A stretch of DNA of 64,000 nt from Pectinophora gossypiella (GCF_024362695.1 NC_065405.1:2488672-2552671), one strand, 5' to 3'. Numbered from the stretch's first letter, positions 40,380 through 50,499 are shown. The notes: generated by a model from the letters alone, not told the origin. Numbers and translations are program-made.

Positions 40380-40565
40380 TTTATTTTTTATTGCACCATC
40401 CCGCATCCAAGTTGTAAATGTTTGTTTCCTTTTGTTGGTTGCCTGGAAGAAATTGCTCTAGAGCAATAAGGCCGCCCAAATTGTACTGTATTCATGTGTT
40501 GTGTCTGATTGTTGAAATTTTAGTTCTGTGCAATAAAGTATATTTGATTGATTTGATTGATTGAT
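40380..40565 (+). mobile_element. LINE 3' end (TTGAT-repeat tail)
   Basis: GCCTGGAAGAAATTGCTCTA, GAGCAATAAGGCCGCCC, GTGCAATAAAGTATATTTGA, TTGATTGATTG. I recognise the CTGGAAGA...GCAATAAGGCCGCC layout as a common lepidopteran CR1-like LINE 3' end. A similar tail lies at 60541. Confidence 0.65.
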
Positions 40566-40620
40566 GTTCCGCAGCCACAACTTCTTCCTTCTTCCTCAAT
40601 GACGTCCCCGGCAGTAAGAA

Positions 40621-40662
40621 AGCGCAAAAGTCACGTAAAAAGCTTTACGTAACATTTGCGCT
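40621..40662. repeat. 42-bp inverted repeat
   Basis: AGCGCAAAAGTCACGTAAA against TTTACGTAACATTTGCGCT with four unpaired bases; belongs to a host repeat whose relative is at 43635-43660 (GGCGCAAAAGTTATGTTAA). Confidence 0.65.
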
Positions 40663-40665
40663 TAT

Positions 40666-40828
40666 CCACCTTACAAATAAAAAATAAACCAGGGATGAAC
40701 GTGGGCTTAAGTATTTGACAGCCAAGGAAAGTTCAGTCGAATTGTATGATAATTGGAGTCAATTTTGATTGGCTGTCAAACACTTAAGCCTACGTTGATC
40801 CCTGGTTTATTTTTTATTTGTAAGGTGG
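40666..40828. mobile_element. 163-bp palindromic TIR element
   Basis: CCACCTTACAAATAAAAAAT...GGCTTAAGT is mirrored by ...ATTTTTTATTTGTAAGGTGG; arms about 60 nt. TAT on both sides (40663-40665, 40829-40831). Inserted in a repeat whose flanks (GGCAGT, then ACTTAGCCTTTAGGCAG) recur around 43632 and 43783. Confidence 0.8.
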
Positions 40829-40929
40829 TATTACTATTACTTAGCCTTTAGGCAGATGGAATCAGGGTACAAGAACGAACAATTTAAAACAAAAGCAGCT
40901 AGTGTCCTTACTCTTATTAAAGAGCAAAG

Positions 40930-41279
40930 TTTTTTTTTTTGACGTGGCAACAGTGGCTGCAAGTTATGTTATATGTTATGTTAGTGGGCTCTGTTTACCG
41001 CATTTAGACTCTAAGATGGCCCATTATGCGTGTAATTGTTGACTACGTAAGCCAACCTATCTCCTTCCAGAAGCTCAGAAGCCTCCTGGGGTTTTCACAG
41101 GCTTCGCGGAGCGACCCCATTCCTTTGAGGATTTTTAACAGTGGCTGCAAGTTGTCTTTGATTACTTGTGGCTCTGCCCACCCCATTAGGGATTACGGGC
41201 GTGAATTTATGTATGTATGTATGTATGTTGACGTGTCTTATTGTAGATTTGCCGCAGATGGCATTAACTACTTGGCCGG
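40930..41279 (-). mobile_element. RetA insertion split by RetB-type element
   Basis: The reversed poly-A (40930-40940) and GACGTGG are followed, after the insert, by TTGACGTGTCTTATTGTAG to TTGGCCGG. Flanked by TAAAGAGCAAAG (40918-40929) and TAAAGAGTCAAG (41280-41291), an imperfect target duplication. Confidence 0.75.
40947..41227 (+). mobile_element. Long RetB-type copy nested in RetA
   Basis: The 3' part (AACAGTGGCTGCAAGTTGTC to ATGTATGTATGTATG) is RetB. The 5' part (TTAGTGGGCTCTGTTTACCG, ATTTAGACTCTAAG, CCCATTATGCGTGT) is not present in other RetB copies but recurs at 52330. TTGACGTG at 40939-40946 and 41228-41235 is the duplication. Confidence 0.75.
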
Positions 41280-41283
41280 TAAA

Positions 41284-41727
41284 GAGTCAAGAGCATGATG
41301 ATGATATGAATTCAAACACACGGCGGCGCATAAGAGCGTTCACGCAGGCGCGTCGTCACGCTCCATGCAACGCATCGGTCACTGAAATAACCAAAAAGCC
41401 ACAAACGAAACGAACAAACGACGTTTCGTTTAAAAACTCAATACTTCATGTGTAATGGAGGTAGAAATGAAGTTTTACCAATTAAGGGCACAATTTGAAG
41501 TGCACCGGCATTTCACTCTCCGAATGAAGTTGTCGTGTGTTTCACCTCTTTTTTTTACTTTTAAGATTAAAGGAATGATAGAATACTAAATTTTATTCTA
41601 ACAAAAAATGTTTGTATGCAACGAATAGCATAATACAAAAATACGTTACGTATGTGCCTGTATCGATGCCGGTGAGAAGGTATTAATATAATTATATTTA
41701 AATATAATAATAATAAAAAAAAATATG
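41284..41727. other. Unassigned
   Basis: No gene or repeat recognised; one 95-codon frame overlaps RetB/RetA and is a shadow. Confidence 0.4.
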
Positions 41728-41729
41728 TA

Positions 41730-41869
41730 CGGTCGAGCATTAATATGTATACACTTTGGTACCATGTCACATTAACGTTTTTGACAAATTGAACTGTAAA
41801 TCTCACTAAATGTCAAATATGTTAGTGCGACAGAGTCCTAAAGTGGGTACATTACATTGCTCATGACTG
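41730..41869 (-). mobile_element. MAR-1 MITE
   Basis: 140 bp between TA 41728-41729 and TA 41870-41871; CGGTCGAGCATTAATATG to TTGCTCATGACTG. Confidence 0.88.
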
Positions 41870-42084
41870 TATCTATTTTGTGATCATTGTTTTATATTTT
41901 ATTTTATTTATTATTTTAATTCATTTGAATGTGTTATTATGTAAATTATGGATCATTGTAATCTGAAATAAAGCAATTTTAATATTCTTTTTATTTTTTT
42001 TAACCGAAATTGTTACATTAATTTAGAACCATGTTTTAAGGTTATATCAGTTTGACTTCGGAACGCGGTAGTTAAATCATAACA

Positions 42085-42146
42085 TAACACAAACAGCCTT
42101 ATATGTCCCACTGCTGGGCACAGGCCTCCCCACAATCAACAGGAGT
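42085..42146 (-). mobile_element. SINE-B tail fragment
   Basis: CAAACAGCCTTATATGTCCC, ACTGCTGGGCACAGGCCTCC, CCACAATCAACAGGAG. Confidence 0.8.
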
Positions 42147-42705
42147 TATAAATCGATCGAAATACTTAATTCATACATGTTATACTTCAGAGTAAAATCG
42201 ACGCTAGTTTTCGGCCTCGAATTTAATATTAGATAGAATTGGAAAGAACTTCGTAAGACCTATTGAATCCCAAAAGGCGTCACGTACTAACGACCAACAG
42301 AAAACGAACAGATAATCCTTACCTCAGGGTAGAATTTATATAGGTTAATAGGAATTATCGAGAACTCATTAGCCCAGATTTAATAGAATATAATTGTAGG
42401 ATTAACTTAGGTAGCTTAGTGGCGTATCGCAGGTAATTAAGTCCAATCATGAGCCAATCAGGACGAAGATTATCCGGTACGGAATTGATTACACATGACC
42501 CTATCTACTGATCAATATTAGACCTAGATTGTTCTAAAGGCAGGGTACCGTTTAAACTCGCTAAATACGAGTAAGTCCTTAATCGAGCATTCGCAGTTTT
42601 TTAAACTTCGAACACGACACTTGATGGTTTGTTACAACACTTACATTCTGATTTTAAATTTCGAAAACCGAGGGCGTATTGGTGATGCGAATGGCGAATT
42701 TTTCC
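42147..42705. other. Unassigned single-copy sequence
   Basis: No open frame of note, no repeat partner. A candidate for unique DNA. Confidence 0.35.
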
Positions 42706-42953
42706 GGGCTCTCACCCGGGACAAGATTTAAGACAACAGGATGAGTGGGCTCAGTTGGGCGCGAATCTCTGCTCGGGGCGTCGTCTGGGGGATCATATTG
42801 AATGAATTAATCGATAGCGGTTAGCGTCAAATGAGAGAAATCGTCGATCACGCCGGCGGGGTCGGTATAAGAGTCCTGAAGTGTTTGTTGTCGCGAGCTG
42901 ATTGGTCGCCTCTATAGCTAGAGTGGACGGGTCGTCTGGATCGTATCGTAAGT
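42706..42953 (-). mobile_element. RetA, tail missing
   Basis: GGGCTCTCACCCGGGACAAG, CAGTTGGGCGCGAATCTCTG, CGATCACGCCGGCGGGGTCG, TCGCGAGCTGATTGGTCGCC. Confidence 0.85.
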
Positions 42954-43009
42954 CAGTAGGTACCCACCTTAAGACGCGTTTTCGTACGAATTTCCATCGT
43001 ACGTAACAT

Positions 43010-43166
43010 ACATACATACATACATAAACTCACGCCCGTAATCCCTAATGGGGTGGGCAGAGCCACAAGTAATCAAAGACAACTTGCAGCCACTGTTGAT
43101 ACGAAGTCCAAAGATGGATATGATGAACCTTATGGTGATAAGGGATCAGCCTATCGCCCATAACAT
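43010..43166 (-). mobile_element. RetB with target duplication
   Basis: ACATACATACATACATAAAC to CTATCGCCCATAACAT. Flanked by TACGTAACAT (43000-43009) and TACGTAAACAT (43167-43177). Confidence 0.88.
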
Positions 43167-43660
43167 TACGTAAACATAGTATTTACAAATCTTAGGTACT
43201 TGTCTACGACCAATTCGCACCCAATAAGTGTGCTCGTAATGTACTTGATTGAAATTGTTTCTGCGTGTTCGTACGTGTTTACACGAGAAGAATTTGTACG
43301 TAAGAAACCCCCCGATAACGAATATTTGACGAACTATTACAATTGATACAGAACTATATAACAAGTCCATAGCAAGTCTTAAACTGTAAATGAGATGAGC
43401 AGAAGCGGTTACAAAACACTACAAAACAATCAACTGTTCAGACTACAATACAAATTAAATTAAACTTTCAGAAAGCGTCACACTAACCCGTGTTACCTGG
43501 CAAATATTGAATCAGTTCTGTGTATGAGTTCGAAATATGTTTACTGCTAAGCTGTATTATCCATGATGTTGCACAATTTTGCATGTACTGGTGACGTGGC
43601 GTTCCCGGGAATATACATTGGGAAAATTCCGGCAGTGAAAAGGCGCAAAAGTTATGTTAA
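43167..43660. other. Unassigned
   Basis: No motif in the short frames; the last 30 bases belong to the repeat hosting PGB-1. Confidence 0.35.
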
Positions 43661-43759
43661 CACTTTCAAGGACAGAACGTCTAATGACGTTCCGATTCCA
43701 AGGTGTCATACTATCTATTATGAACCATCAATGGCCCATGGTCTCTGCCCTTGAAAGGG
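43661..43759 (+). mobile_element. PGB-1, TTAA-flanked MITE
   Basis: 99 bp, TTAA at 43657-43660 and 43760-43763. Nearly identical to 19127-19225 (CACTTTCAAGGACAGAACGT, TTGAAAGGG), 24 kb away. Confidence 0.85.
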
Positions 43760-43995
43760 TTAAAAGACCTTTAAGCTATTACCAAGCCTTAGGCAGACAC
43801 AATATGAATACACGAAAGAACAATTTGGCAATAAAGCACCCAGTGTCCTTACAATGTAAGAGTTTTTTTTTTTTTTTGTAATACCAGAAACACTCCCACT
43901 TTGTGGTTGAAGCGTAGTTTTTTCTGTTTGTTTTCTGGAAGGCAACCTAATAAGTACTAGAAGTCTCCCCAGTGGTACCTTTTCAGCGCCTCGTA

Positions 43996-44213
43996 ACGAT
44001 AGAATAAGGAATACAACAACATACACTACATATAGAACGACAACCCTCCGCTCCCCACCAGCAGCTGAGCTAGGTTTACCTCACCCCTCTCGAACATAGT
44101 TTAGACTTAATCGTATGGTGTCAGACGTCACACACACAGATGCACGTGTACGATAATGTCAATGTATAGTGTCTGTGCGAGGTAGTTTGTATGAAGTGTC
44201 TGGGGTGTGACGT
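43996..44213 (+). repeat. Interspersed repeat R-Y
   Basis: CTCCGCTCCCCACCAGCAGC, AGGTTTACCTCACCCCTCTC, GTATGGTGTCAGACGTCACA, CACACAGATGC and GTGTCTGTG. Matches 57856-58068 in the same orientation. Class unknown. Confidence 0.75.
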
Positions 44214-44395
44214 AACCCTTGAACTCTAATTGAAAATCTATGATCCAAATAAGTCAAATTAATTGAAAATTACATCTGAACCCAACCAACTGGAATACCA
44301 AAGCTACGCTGCTAAAATGCCAATTACGGTTCTCTTGTGATAGGCACTAGGCCTCACTAATTGGGCAACAATTATTGAGTACCATTCCAACTTAA

Positions 44396-44886
44396 CACGT
44401 TCACTGTGTATGAACCACATGTGGGGCAATAAATTGAAGTGCTCGTTGGCGTGAGGAGCTCGGTGGCGCAGCGGTTAACGCGCTCGGTCTGCAATTGTTG
44501 AAGTTAAGCGACTTTTGCAAAGGCCGGTCATAGGATGGGTGACCACGGAAAAAAAAAGTTTTCATCTCGAGCTCCTCCGTGCTTCGGAAGGCACGTAAAG
44601 TCGTTGATCCCGGCTGCATTAGCAGTCGTTAATAACCACCAATCCGCACTGGGCCCGCGTGGTGGTTTAAGGCCCGATCTCATCCATAGGGAAGGCCCGT
44701 GCCCCAGCAGTGGGGACGTTAATGGGCTGGTGATGATGATGGGGCAAAAAATGTTAAACTCATACGTGCATGATCCATATGTGGGACACATTGTTTCTGG
44801 CCGTAGTACATAAATTCCAATGTGTTTATCGAAAAATAACATTGCACGTGAGGGGTTGATATCTAATTTACAGTTACACAGTGAAA
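44396..44886 (+). mobile_element. PGB-2 interrupted by SINE-C
   Basis: After TTAA (44392-44395) CACGTTCACTGTGTATGAAC; resumes after SINE-C with AACTCATACGTGCATGATCC, ATGTGGGACACATTG, CCAATGTGTTTATCG and ACATTGCACGTGA. The right end may be ACACAGTGAA at 44876. Confidence 0.65.
44437..44739 (+). mobile_element. SINE-C nested in PGB-2
   Basis: Full SINE-C (GGAGCTCGGTGGCGCAGCGG, 5S-like AGGATGGGTGACCAC, shared domain, GGGCTGGTGATGATGAT) plus 17 extra 5' bases. Imperfect flanking duplication TGGGGCAATAAATTG / TGGGGCAAAAAATGT. Confidence 0.85.
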
Positions 44887-44896
44887 ATACGAGTGC

Positions 44897-44931
44897 ACGG
44901 GAAGTGAGTGTACCCACACGATAGAAGAAGG
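44897..44931 (+). mobile_element. 35-bp insert ending in a SINE-A tail
   Basis: Ends TACCCACACGATAGAAGAAG; the first 15 bases do not match SINE-A. Flanked by the perfect 10-bp ATACGAGTGC at 44887-44896 and 44932-44941. Confidence 0.75.
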
Positions 44932-44941
44932 ATACGAGTGC

Positions 44942-45225
44942 CCGATGATTCTGGCGGACATTTACAAACACTAAACTGTCTATAAATAGCTAAACTAAAT
45001 ACCTGCTATGAATATTGCTAGCATGACATAACATAATCAGCTGTGTATTAATTGCATTAAACACGTGCGCTCATATCAATCGTGGTTCAGATTCTAGCTA
45101 ATTACTTATTGAATTAATTTATATAATACTTATTAGCGAGCGAAATCAAAGATGTCCAACTCAGTATTAATGTATAATAAAGAGTAAAAGTTCACAAAAA
45201 TAATAATGTAAAAACCTAAATTACA
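44942..45225. other. Unassigned
   Basis: AT-rich; nothing recognised. Confidence 0.35.
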
Positions 45226-45273
45226 CCCCCGTTGCTAAGCGCCATAGAAACAACAATACCTAGGCAACGGGGG
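45226..45273. repeat. 48-bp inverted repeat
   Basis: CCCCCGTTGC and GCAACGGGGG, perfect 10-bp arms around a 28-bp centre. Confidence 0.6.
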
Positions 45274-45494
45274 TTGCCAGATCTGACGCCAACAATACTC
45301 AAGTGAATTATTATATCTTATTATAGAAATTCCAACAACAACATTTTCATCTAAAATTATGCCAAGACGAGATCATATCAATCGAAATGTCAAAAAGTTA
45401 TCAGGGTGTTAAAAAGGCCACATCGAAGAAACATTTGCGCATATATTAAAATTAATTTAATTAAGTTAACCGACAGAGGGATTGCGTCCTCTAA

Positions 45495-45660
45495 CATGAT
45501 GGACTAATGTTATGGGCGATAGGCTGATCCCTTATCACCATAAGGTTCATCATATCCATCTTAGGACTTCGTATCAACAGTGGCTGCAAGTTGTCTTTGA
45601 TTACTTGTGGCTCTGCCCACCCCATTTGGGATTACGGGCGTGAGTTTATGTATGTATGTA
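45495..45660 (+). mobile_element. RetB, full length
   Basis: CATGATGGACTAATGTTATG to GAGTTTATGTATGTATGTA; matches 11203 over the whole length, so the shared 5' boundary is probably real. Confidence 0.88.
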
Positions 45661-46096
45661 AGTTAATTCAATAAGTTCTCAAAATCGCTTCACGAATTGT
45701 TACTGCAAAAGCTGATCTATTCTTTGGCTGATTTCTTTATGGATATTACAAATGTTTAATGTGCGAGGGTAGTCTATTCAATGCATGGTTTAACCGAATG
45801 ACGAATAAGACCGAATTCAGATCGGTTGAAATCGATAATGCCGATCGATTATTATTTAATCGATTTTATTCTATGACATTGTTTTTGTGTATTGTATTGT
45901 AATGAATGACTTTGTAATTTGCTAAGATTAATTGTTACTTTCGTTAATTTATTTTATTTTTTATAATTTTATATCTCCTTGACATTATTATTTGCATGTT
46001 ATAATTTTAATTAACTAAAAATGTTGACCTTATGCTAAATGCTGACCATCTGCAAACTGTACCTACAATTTTTAAAGCGAATAAATTAATTATGAA
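45661..46096. other. AT-rich, unassigned
   Basis: Part of the material between the two FB-1 pieces; no gene or repeat recognised. Confidence 0.4.
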
Positions 46097-46180
46097 TTAA
46101 GTGCACAATGCAAATAAATGTCAACTAGCAATATTGCTTTTGTAGATGAATTGCTTCCATGTGGCCTTTTTAACCCCTCT

Positions 46181-46590
46181 CATGTAGAGCCAAGCAACTC
46201 TACACGCCCTAACTATACGTACAAACCCTAAGTTTCCAAATTCTACACGTTAGATAAAATATGGGAAATAGTGCCCACTATTACACGTGCGTGGTATATA
46301 CTAGACGTATTTCCAAAAACTTTGCATGCAAATTGGGTCTGAGCGGTATTAATTAAACCCTGAGTCCGGTAACCGATATTGAACCTTAGAATTAACACGA
46401 CGCCCCTCAAAGTACAAAGGTGAAACACGTGTGTTGACGGATGATAGGTATGTAGCTTGGACATAATTGCTTTTCTACATCGTTGCTTCTAAACGCGGTA
46501 GGTATATGAAGCGTTTCGGAAGCGGAATTTTTAGAAACGTTAAACCTAACGTCCTTTTAAAATTCAAACCCGATTATGTAACTATTGACC
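46181..46590. other. Unassigned
   Basis: A short reverse frame of 73 codons without motif; nothing else. Confidence 0.35.
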
Positions 46591-46966
46591 CCGATTCCTG
46601 CAGACACCTCCTAATTTTTCTTTAAGTTATACCTGTCATTTTATTATCCACCGAAAACGAAAGGGACGGATGATTGACAGCTCTTAATTTTAAGAAGAAT
46701 GAGTAGACGAATGAATAACCCGGGCAAATCAAAAAGGTATCACGCTGGTATGCAAACCGTTTGACGTGTACTGTCAACATAATTCTGTCGGGTTATTAGC
46801 CAATGTGAAATTTTTAGACGGTTGTTTTAGATTTGTGCTTAAAATTGACGTGTGTTCCATAAATTTTATGCTTGTCGATCACCCGTCCCTTTCCTTTTCG
46901 GCGGATAAGAAAACGACAGATATAACTTAAAATAAAATTAGATGGTGTTTACAGGATTTAGCACCA
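46591..46966. mobile_element. FB-3, left arm deleted inside
   Basis: Short left arm (CTAATTTTTCTTTAAG, CGAAAGGGACGG), then the full inner and right arm: CCCGGGCAAATCAAAAAGG, TTCTGTCGGGTTATTAGCC, TCCTTTTCGGCGGATAAGAA, AAATAAAATTAGATGG. Confidence 0.85.
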
Positions 46967-47341
46967 TTGTGTCTGTAAAGCTCGGCCTTAGGTTCCTGCT
47001 AATTCGGGAAATCCGTGACAGTCCAGTTCGGGAAACGCATGACTTACATCATAGTGTGACGAGTTCGAATCCTTAGGGCCCTAAAATATCGAATTCAACT
47101 TTGACACTGAATTCATGTTTGGATCATAGATAGGTGGTTTCCAGGACTTGTGCCCGGTTAATGGCAAAAGGCTATCCCAATATTCAAAGGGAGTTAAACA
47201 TAGCTTGAATGGGTGTGTATAATACACCACTGCATGCTTAATACAAAAGTGAATGCAAAAGCTTCGCCAAGTGTGTGTCGCCTCTAGGTACGTGACAGGG
47301 ACCGCTCTAAAGAAAGATGCAGGATCTGGCAGGAACGGGTA

Positions 47342-47644
47342 CACCTCCCAAAACCTTTTGTTTCGCCGTTCGAGAGACCTCCGCCAGGTCTTGATTTGCC
47401 TTGGCTTACCTGGAAGTCTCTAAATAGACTTCGGACTCAGGTGGGCCGAAGTAAGGACAATTTGTTCAGGTGGGGCTTCTCGGATGGCTCGGACTTAAAA
47501 TGCAAGTGCGGCACTGTTCCCCAAACGATGGAACATCTTACATCGTGTCCTGCGTGCCCGAACACCTGTACGCAGGAGGATCTGATGAGCGCTGCAGATA
47601 GCGCCATACTTGTTGCCATACTTTGGGCCGATACAATTTAGTTT
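47342..47644 (+). pseudogene. LINE-G C-terminal Cys/His relic
   Basis: Frame reads PPGLDLPWLTWKSLNRLRTQ, VGRSKDNLFRWGFSDGSDLK, CKCGTVPQTMEHLTSCPACP, then EDLMSAADSAILVAILWADT and a stop at 47642. The C-x-C...H...C-x-x-C arrangement is the Cys/His motif at the end of non-LTR polymerases (family knowledge). No stop within the last 100 codons, but upstream continuity is lost. The same motif lies reversed at 15625. Confidence 0.75.
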
Positions 47645-47679
47645 GCCATCGACACGATAAGAAGAAGACCACTGCATGC

Positions 47680-48228
47680 GCAGCGCTGAGGGCTAACATC
47701 CGGTACACAATTTAGGACAATAGGATATCTGAGATGATTTTACTCGTATTTGAAAGAATTAATCGACCTTAGTGGGTCGGTATACCAATAAGCGCTGAAT
47801 GAGAAAAATCCGAGCGCGCTCGGTCTGCGATTGCTGAAGTTAAGCAACTTTCGCAAAGGCCGATCATAGAATGGGTGACCACAAAAAAAAGTTTTCATCT
47901 CGAGCTCCTCCGTGCTTCAGAAGGCACGTTAAGCGGTTGGTCCCGGCTGCATTAGCAGTCGTTAATAACCATCAATCCGCACTGGGCCCGCGTGATGGTT
48001 TAAGGCCCGATCTCCCCATCCATAGGGAAGGCCCGTGCCCCAGCAGTGGGGACGTTAATGGGCTGATGATGATGAGGAAAATCGTCAACCACGCCGGAGC
48101 GGCCGGTATCGGGGTCCTGAAATGTTTGTTGTCGCGAGCTGATTGGTGGCCTCTATGGGTAGAGTAAATCGCCCGATACTTTTGGTACCGTCCCTAAGCG
48201 GGATGTATTCGGAAGCCGCAACTACCAA
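47680..48228 (-). mobile_element. RetA split by SINE-C
   Basis: The left piece 47680-47811 (TTTGAAAGAATTAATCGACC) and right piece 48077-48228 (AACCACGCCGG to GGAAGCCGCAACTACCA). It ends at the same RetA 5' boundary as 50860 and 62262. Confidence 0.85.
47812..48076 (+). mobile_element. SINE-C, 5'-truncated, nested in RetA
   Basis: Starts GCGCGCTCGGTCTGCGATTG, so the first 28 or so bases are missing; the 5S-like block and the tail GGGCTGATGATGATG are present. GAGAAAAATC / GAGGAAAATC at the junctions is a likely duplication. Confidence 0.85.
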
Positions 48229-48452
48229 CCCAAAGTTATACCATCATAATTGAGGTCAGAGGAAAAAAACTAAGAACAAACAAAAAATGTGTATACCTAA
48301 GTATACTTATTTACTTGCGTGATGGATTATCAAGTGTGTGAGAATGCCAATTAAAATGATCGATGCGTGTTGTTTCTTCCTGGGGGTATTGAAAAATAGA
48401 AGGTTTTCATAGTTGACAGCCTTTCAACATTGCTTAAGTATGAAAATTTTGA

Positions 48453-48740
48453 CAGCCCAGTTGGTTTAACGCTTGCCTCTCACTTTGAGGTCGCAGGTTC
48501 GAATCATAAATCATTATCACGTGCTCAGCGGTGAAGGAAAACATCGTAAGGAAACCGACATTCCCGATAAATGCATTTTTTCGGATGTATGTGATCTAAC
48601 CTGTATTGGGCTGGTTTTCCCTTCGCGGGTTGGAAGGTCAGACAGGCAGTCGCTTTTGTGAAAAACCGGAACTGTCCAATCTTCAGGTTAGGTAAGCGGG
48701 TCCTGTAAAAAACGGGGTACCTAATGCTAAGGAGATGATG
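48453..48740 (+). mobile_element. SINE-D
   Basis: GCCCAGTTGGTTTAACGCTT, AGGTCGCAGGTTCGAATC (B box), TCACGTGCTCAGCGGTGAAG, TTCCCTTCGCGGGTTGGAAG, TAATGCTAAGGAGATGATG. Confidence 0.88.
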
Positions 48741-49409
48741 ATATTAATTCAAAAAAGTTTTACCATTGTAGGAAAAAGAAATAGCAACCGAGAATCCAAA
48801 GGACTATATTAAGTTATAGTTAAATATATGTTTATTTTATACCTATTGATATGTGTAAAGTAAGTACATTGATATTCCTTATTCTTTACCTTATGATCCT
48901 TTATTCCAAAATTTCGAACCTATCCAAATTCCTTTCTCCATAAACGTTTCCTAAGTTTACATTATTGGCAAAAATGCAAGTCGCATGACGCCAGACAAAG
49001 AAAAAAAAGTATGGATCCCCCGTTTTTTATAAGTATTTGATTTTTCGCCTCACGTTCGATCCCGTCTCATTACTGAGGTTGAATCAAATCCTCAATGGCC
49101 GATCGATCAAAGCTGGCATTTGATTTGTGACACCTTTCACAAACGCCATTTGATCGGATGGACGTGGATGAAATTTTAAGTAAGTACATTAGTTGAGTAG
49201 GTATAATTTATTTGACGAATCACGTTACCATTTACGTTATGGTGAAAGGTCTAGGCGTTCACACTACTACTATCAGATCCAGGATGTTTTAGAAAGGCCT
49301 GGTCAATTTCTATAAACATGAAGTGTGTGATAAGAGTGAAACAAGAGAAAGTGGTTTTTACCGTGTTTAGGCGATACAGAGATGTGGTCCTCATATAAAT
49401 ATAAAATTC
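48741..49409. other. Unassigned
   Basis: No gene. The reverse frames at 49251-49693 are antisense shadows of the LINE-H relic. Confidence 0.4.
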
Positions 49410-49860
49410 AAAATCACTCAAAGGACAATGGAAAGGGCTATGCTCGGAGTGTCTCTGCGTAATCGAATCAAAGTCTCCTACATATTCCAAACAATTGCTG
49501 AACTGGAGTGGCGGGGCACATCGCTTGCAGAACGGACGCCGATGGGGCCGTAAGGTTTTTGAGAGGCGACCGCGGACTGGAAAGCACAGCGTGGGAAGGC
49601 TCCCCATAAGGTGAACCGATGACCTTCTGAAAGTTGTGGCAAACCGCTGGATGCAGGAAGCAGAGGATCGCACATTGCGGCGAGCAAATTCAAATTCGAA
49701 AATATCTTTATACAGTAGGTAACATAGTTACACTTTGAATCGTCAATTTTTACATAACGAACGTCTCATCCGCCTAAAACTACTGCAGCTTCTCACGACC
49801 TGTACAGCCGGGGCAGCCTATGTCCGGCAGTGGAAGATTTCCGGCTGATGATGATGAATG
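49410..49860 (+). pseudogene. LINE-H reverse-transcriptase C-terminal relic, split by RetE
   Basis: One frame reads KITQRTMERAMLGVSLRNRI, KVSYIFQTIAELEWRG; another resumes GRRWGRKVFERRPRTGKHSV, a stop, TDDLLKVVANRWMQEAEDRT. After a RetE insert it ends CAGCCTATGTCCGGCAGTGG, GGCTGATGATGATG. Pattern TQRxMERAMLGVSL...GRPxxRWTDDL is the end of a non-LTR endonuclease/reverse transcriptase. At least one frameshift and one stop. Its tail resembles those of SINE-B and SINE-C. Confidence 0.8.
49689..49815 (-). mobile_element. RetE 3' end nested in LINE-H
   Basis: TTCAAATTCGAAAATATCTT, ACAGTAGGTAACATAGTTAC, CTCATCCGCCTAAAACTACT, CACGACCTGTACAGCC. Antisense to its host; target duplication not clear. Confidence 0.82.
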
Positions 49861-50174
49861 AATTATGTCTTATTGTAAAAGGTGCAAATCAGTTTCGCCA
49901 AAAATTGCAGATACGACAGTTCGCGACATCAGCGACGAATTAGGTAACTCTATCCTTGATACTTGGCGTTTGATGTTACTTGTTCGTGTCGATTAGCAAG
50001 GATCAAAGTAACAAAGTTTGCCAACTTACTCGTGCTAACACAATCAGTGGCGTCAGGTACTGGATCTGACGCAATTTACTTTAAGGTTAGAGACCAGGGT
50101 AGGTAATTCCAAAGACACTCAAGGGTTTCTACAATAAGTAAAAAATTAAGGAAGAAGCTGAGCTCAGAATCAAA
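49861..50174. other. Unassigned
   Basis: Nothing recognised. Confidence 0.35.
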
Positions 50175-50370
50175 TGGTATTAGTGACGGAAAATTCCACT
50201 TTATATTAACTGAGAATCATGGTCTGAATTATCCCTTTAATATTCGTTACACGTCACTTACACTCCGTACAAGTACGTACAGGTAGCCATACAAGTACGT
50301 ATGCTTGTTAGTGACACCGTAACGAATCATCCCTCTAAGTTTTCGTTACGGTGTCACTAACACTCTGTAT
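50175..50370. mobile_element. FB-2 half copy plus a minimal FB-2
   Basis: 50175-50269 is one arm (GTGACGGAAAATTCCACTTT to CACTCCGT). 50306-50370 is a 65-bp palindrome of only the termini: TGTTAGTGACACCGTAACGA against TTCGTTACGGTGTCACTAAC. Confidence 0.8.
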
Positions 50371-50499
50371 ATTGAAGTGTGTCTTGTGTGTGAACTCTTG
50401 ATATCACTTCACTTTAATTCGACAGCTGAAATTGCGTAGGTATCGATTCAATTTATACGTGATCTTGTCCCATACTTTAGTATGCTACGCAATTCAATC

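Larger units (their letters stand above)
45402..46180. mobile_element. FB-1 split by a 650-bp insertion
   Basis: The left piece 45402-45445 (CAGGGTGTTAAAAAGGCCAC, ATCGAAG, CATTTGCGCATAT) and right piece 46097-46180 (AAGTGCACAATGC to GGCCTTTTTAACCCC) together form one FB-1. The insert holds a RetB copy and AT-rich DNA. Confidence 0.65.

Noticed and set aside
44528..44971. Longest open frame, 147 codons, reverse strand
   Set aside because: It runs antisense through SINE-C and PGB-2; no motif and no start context.
45226..45273. X-box (RFX) regulatory site
   Set aside because: GTTGC...GCAAC halves are 28 bases apart, not the compact X-box layout.
49251..49693. 140- and 71-codon reverse frames
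   Set aside because: Antisense shadows of the LINE-H coding relic, which reads sensibly on the + strand.
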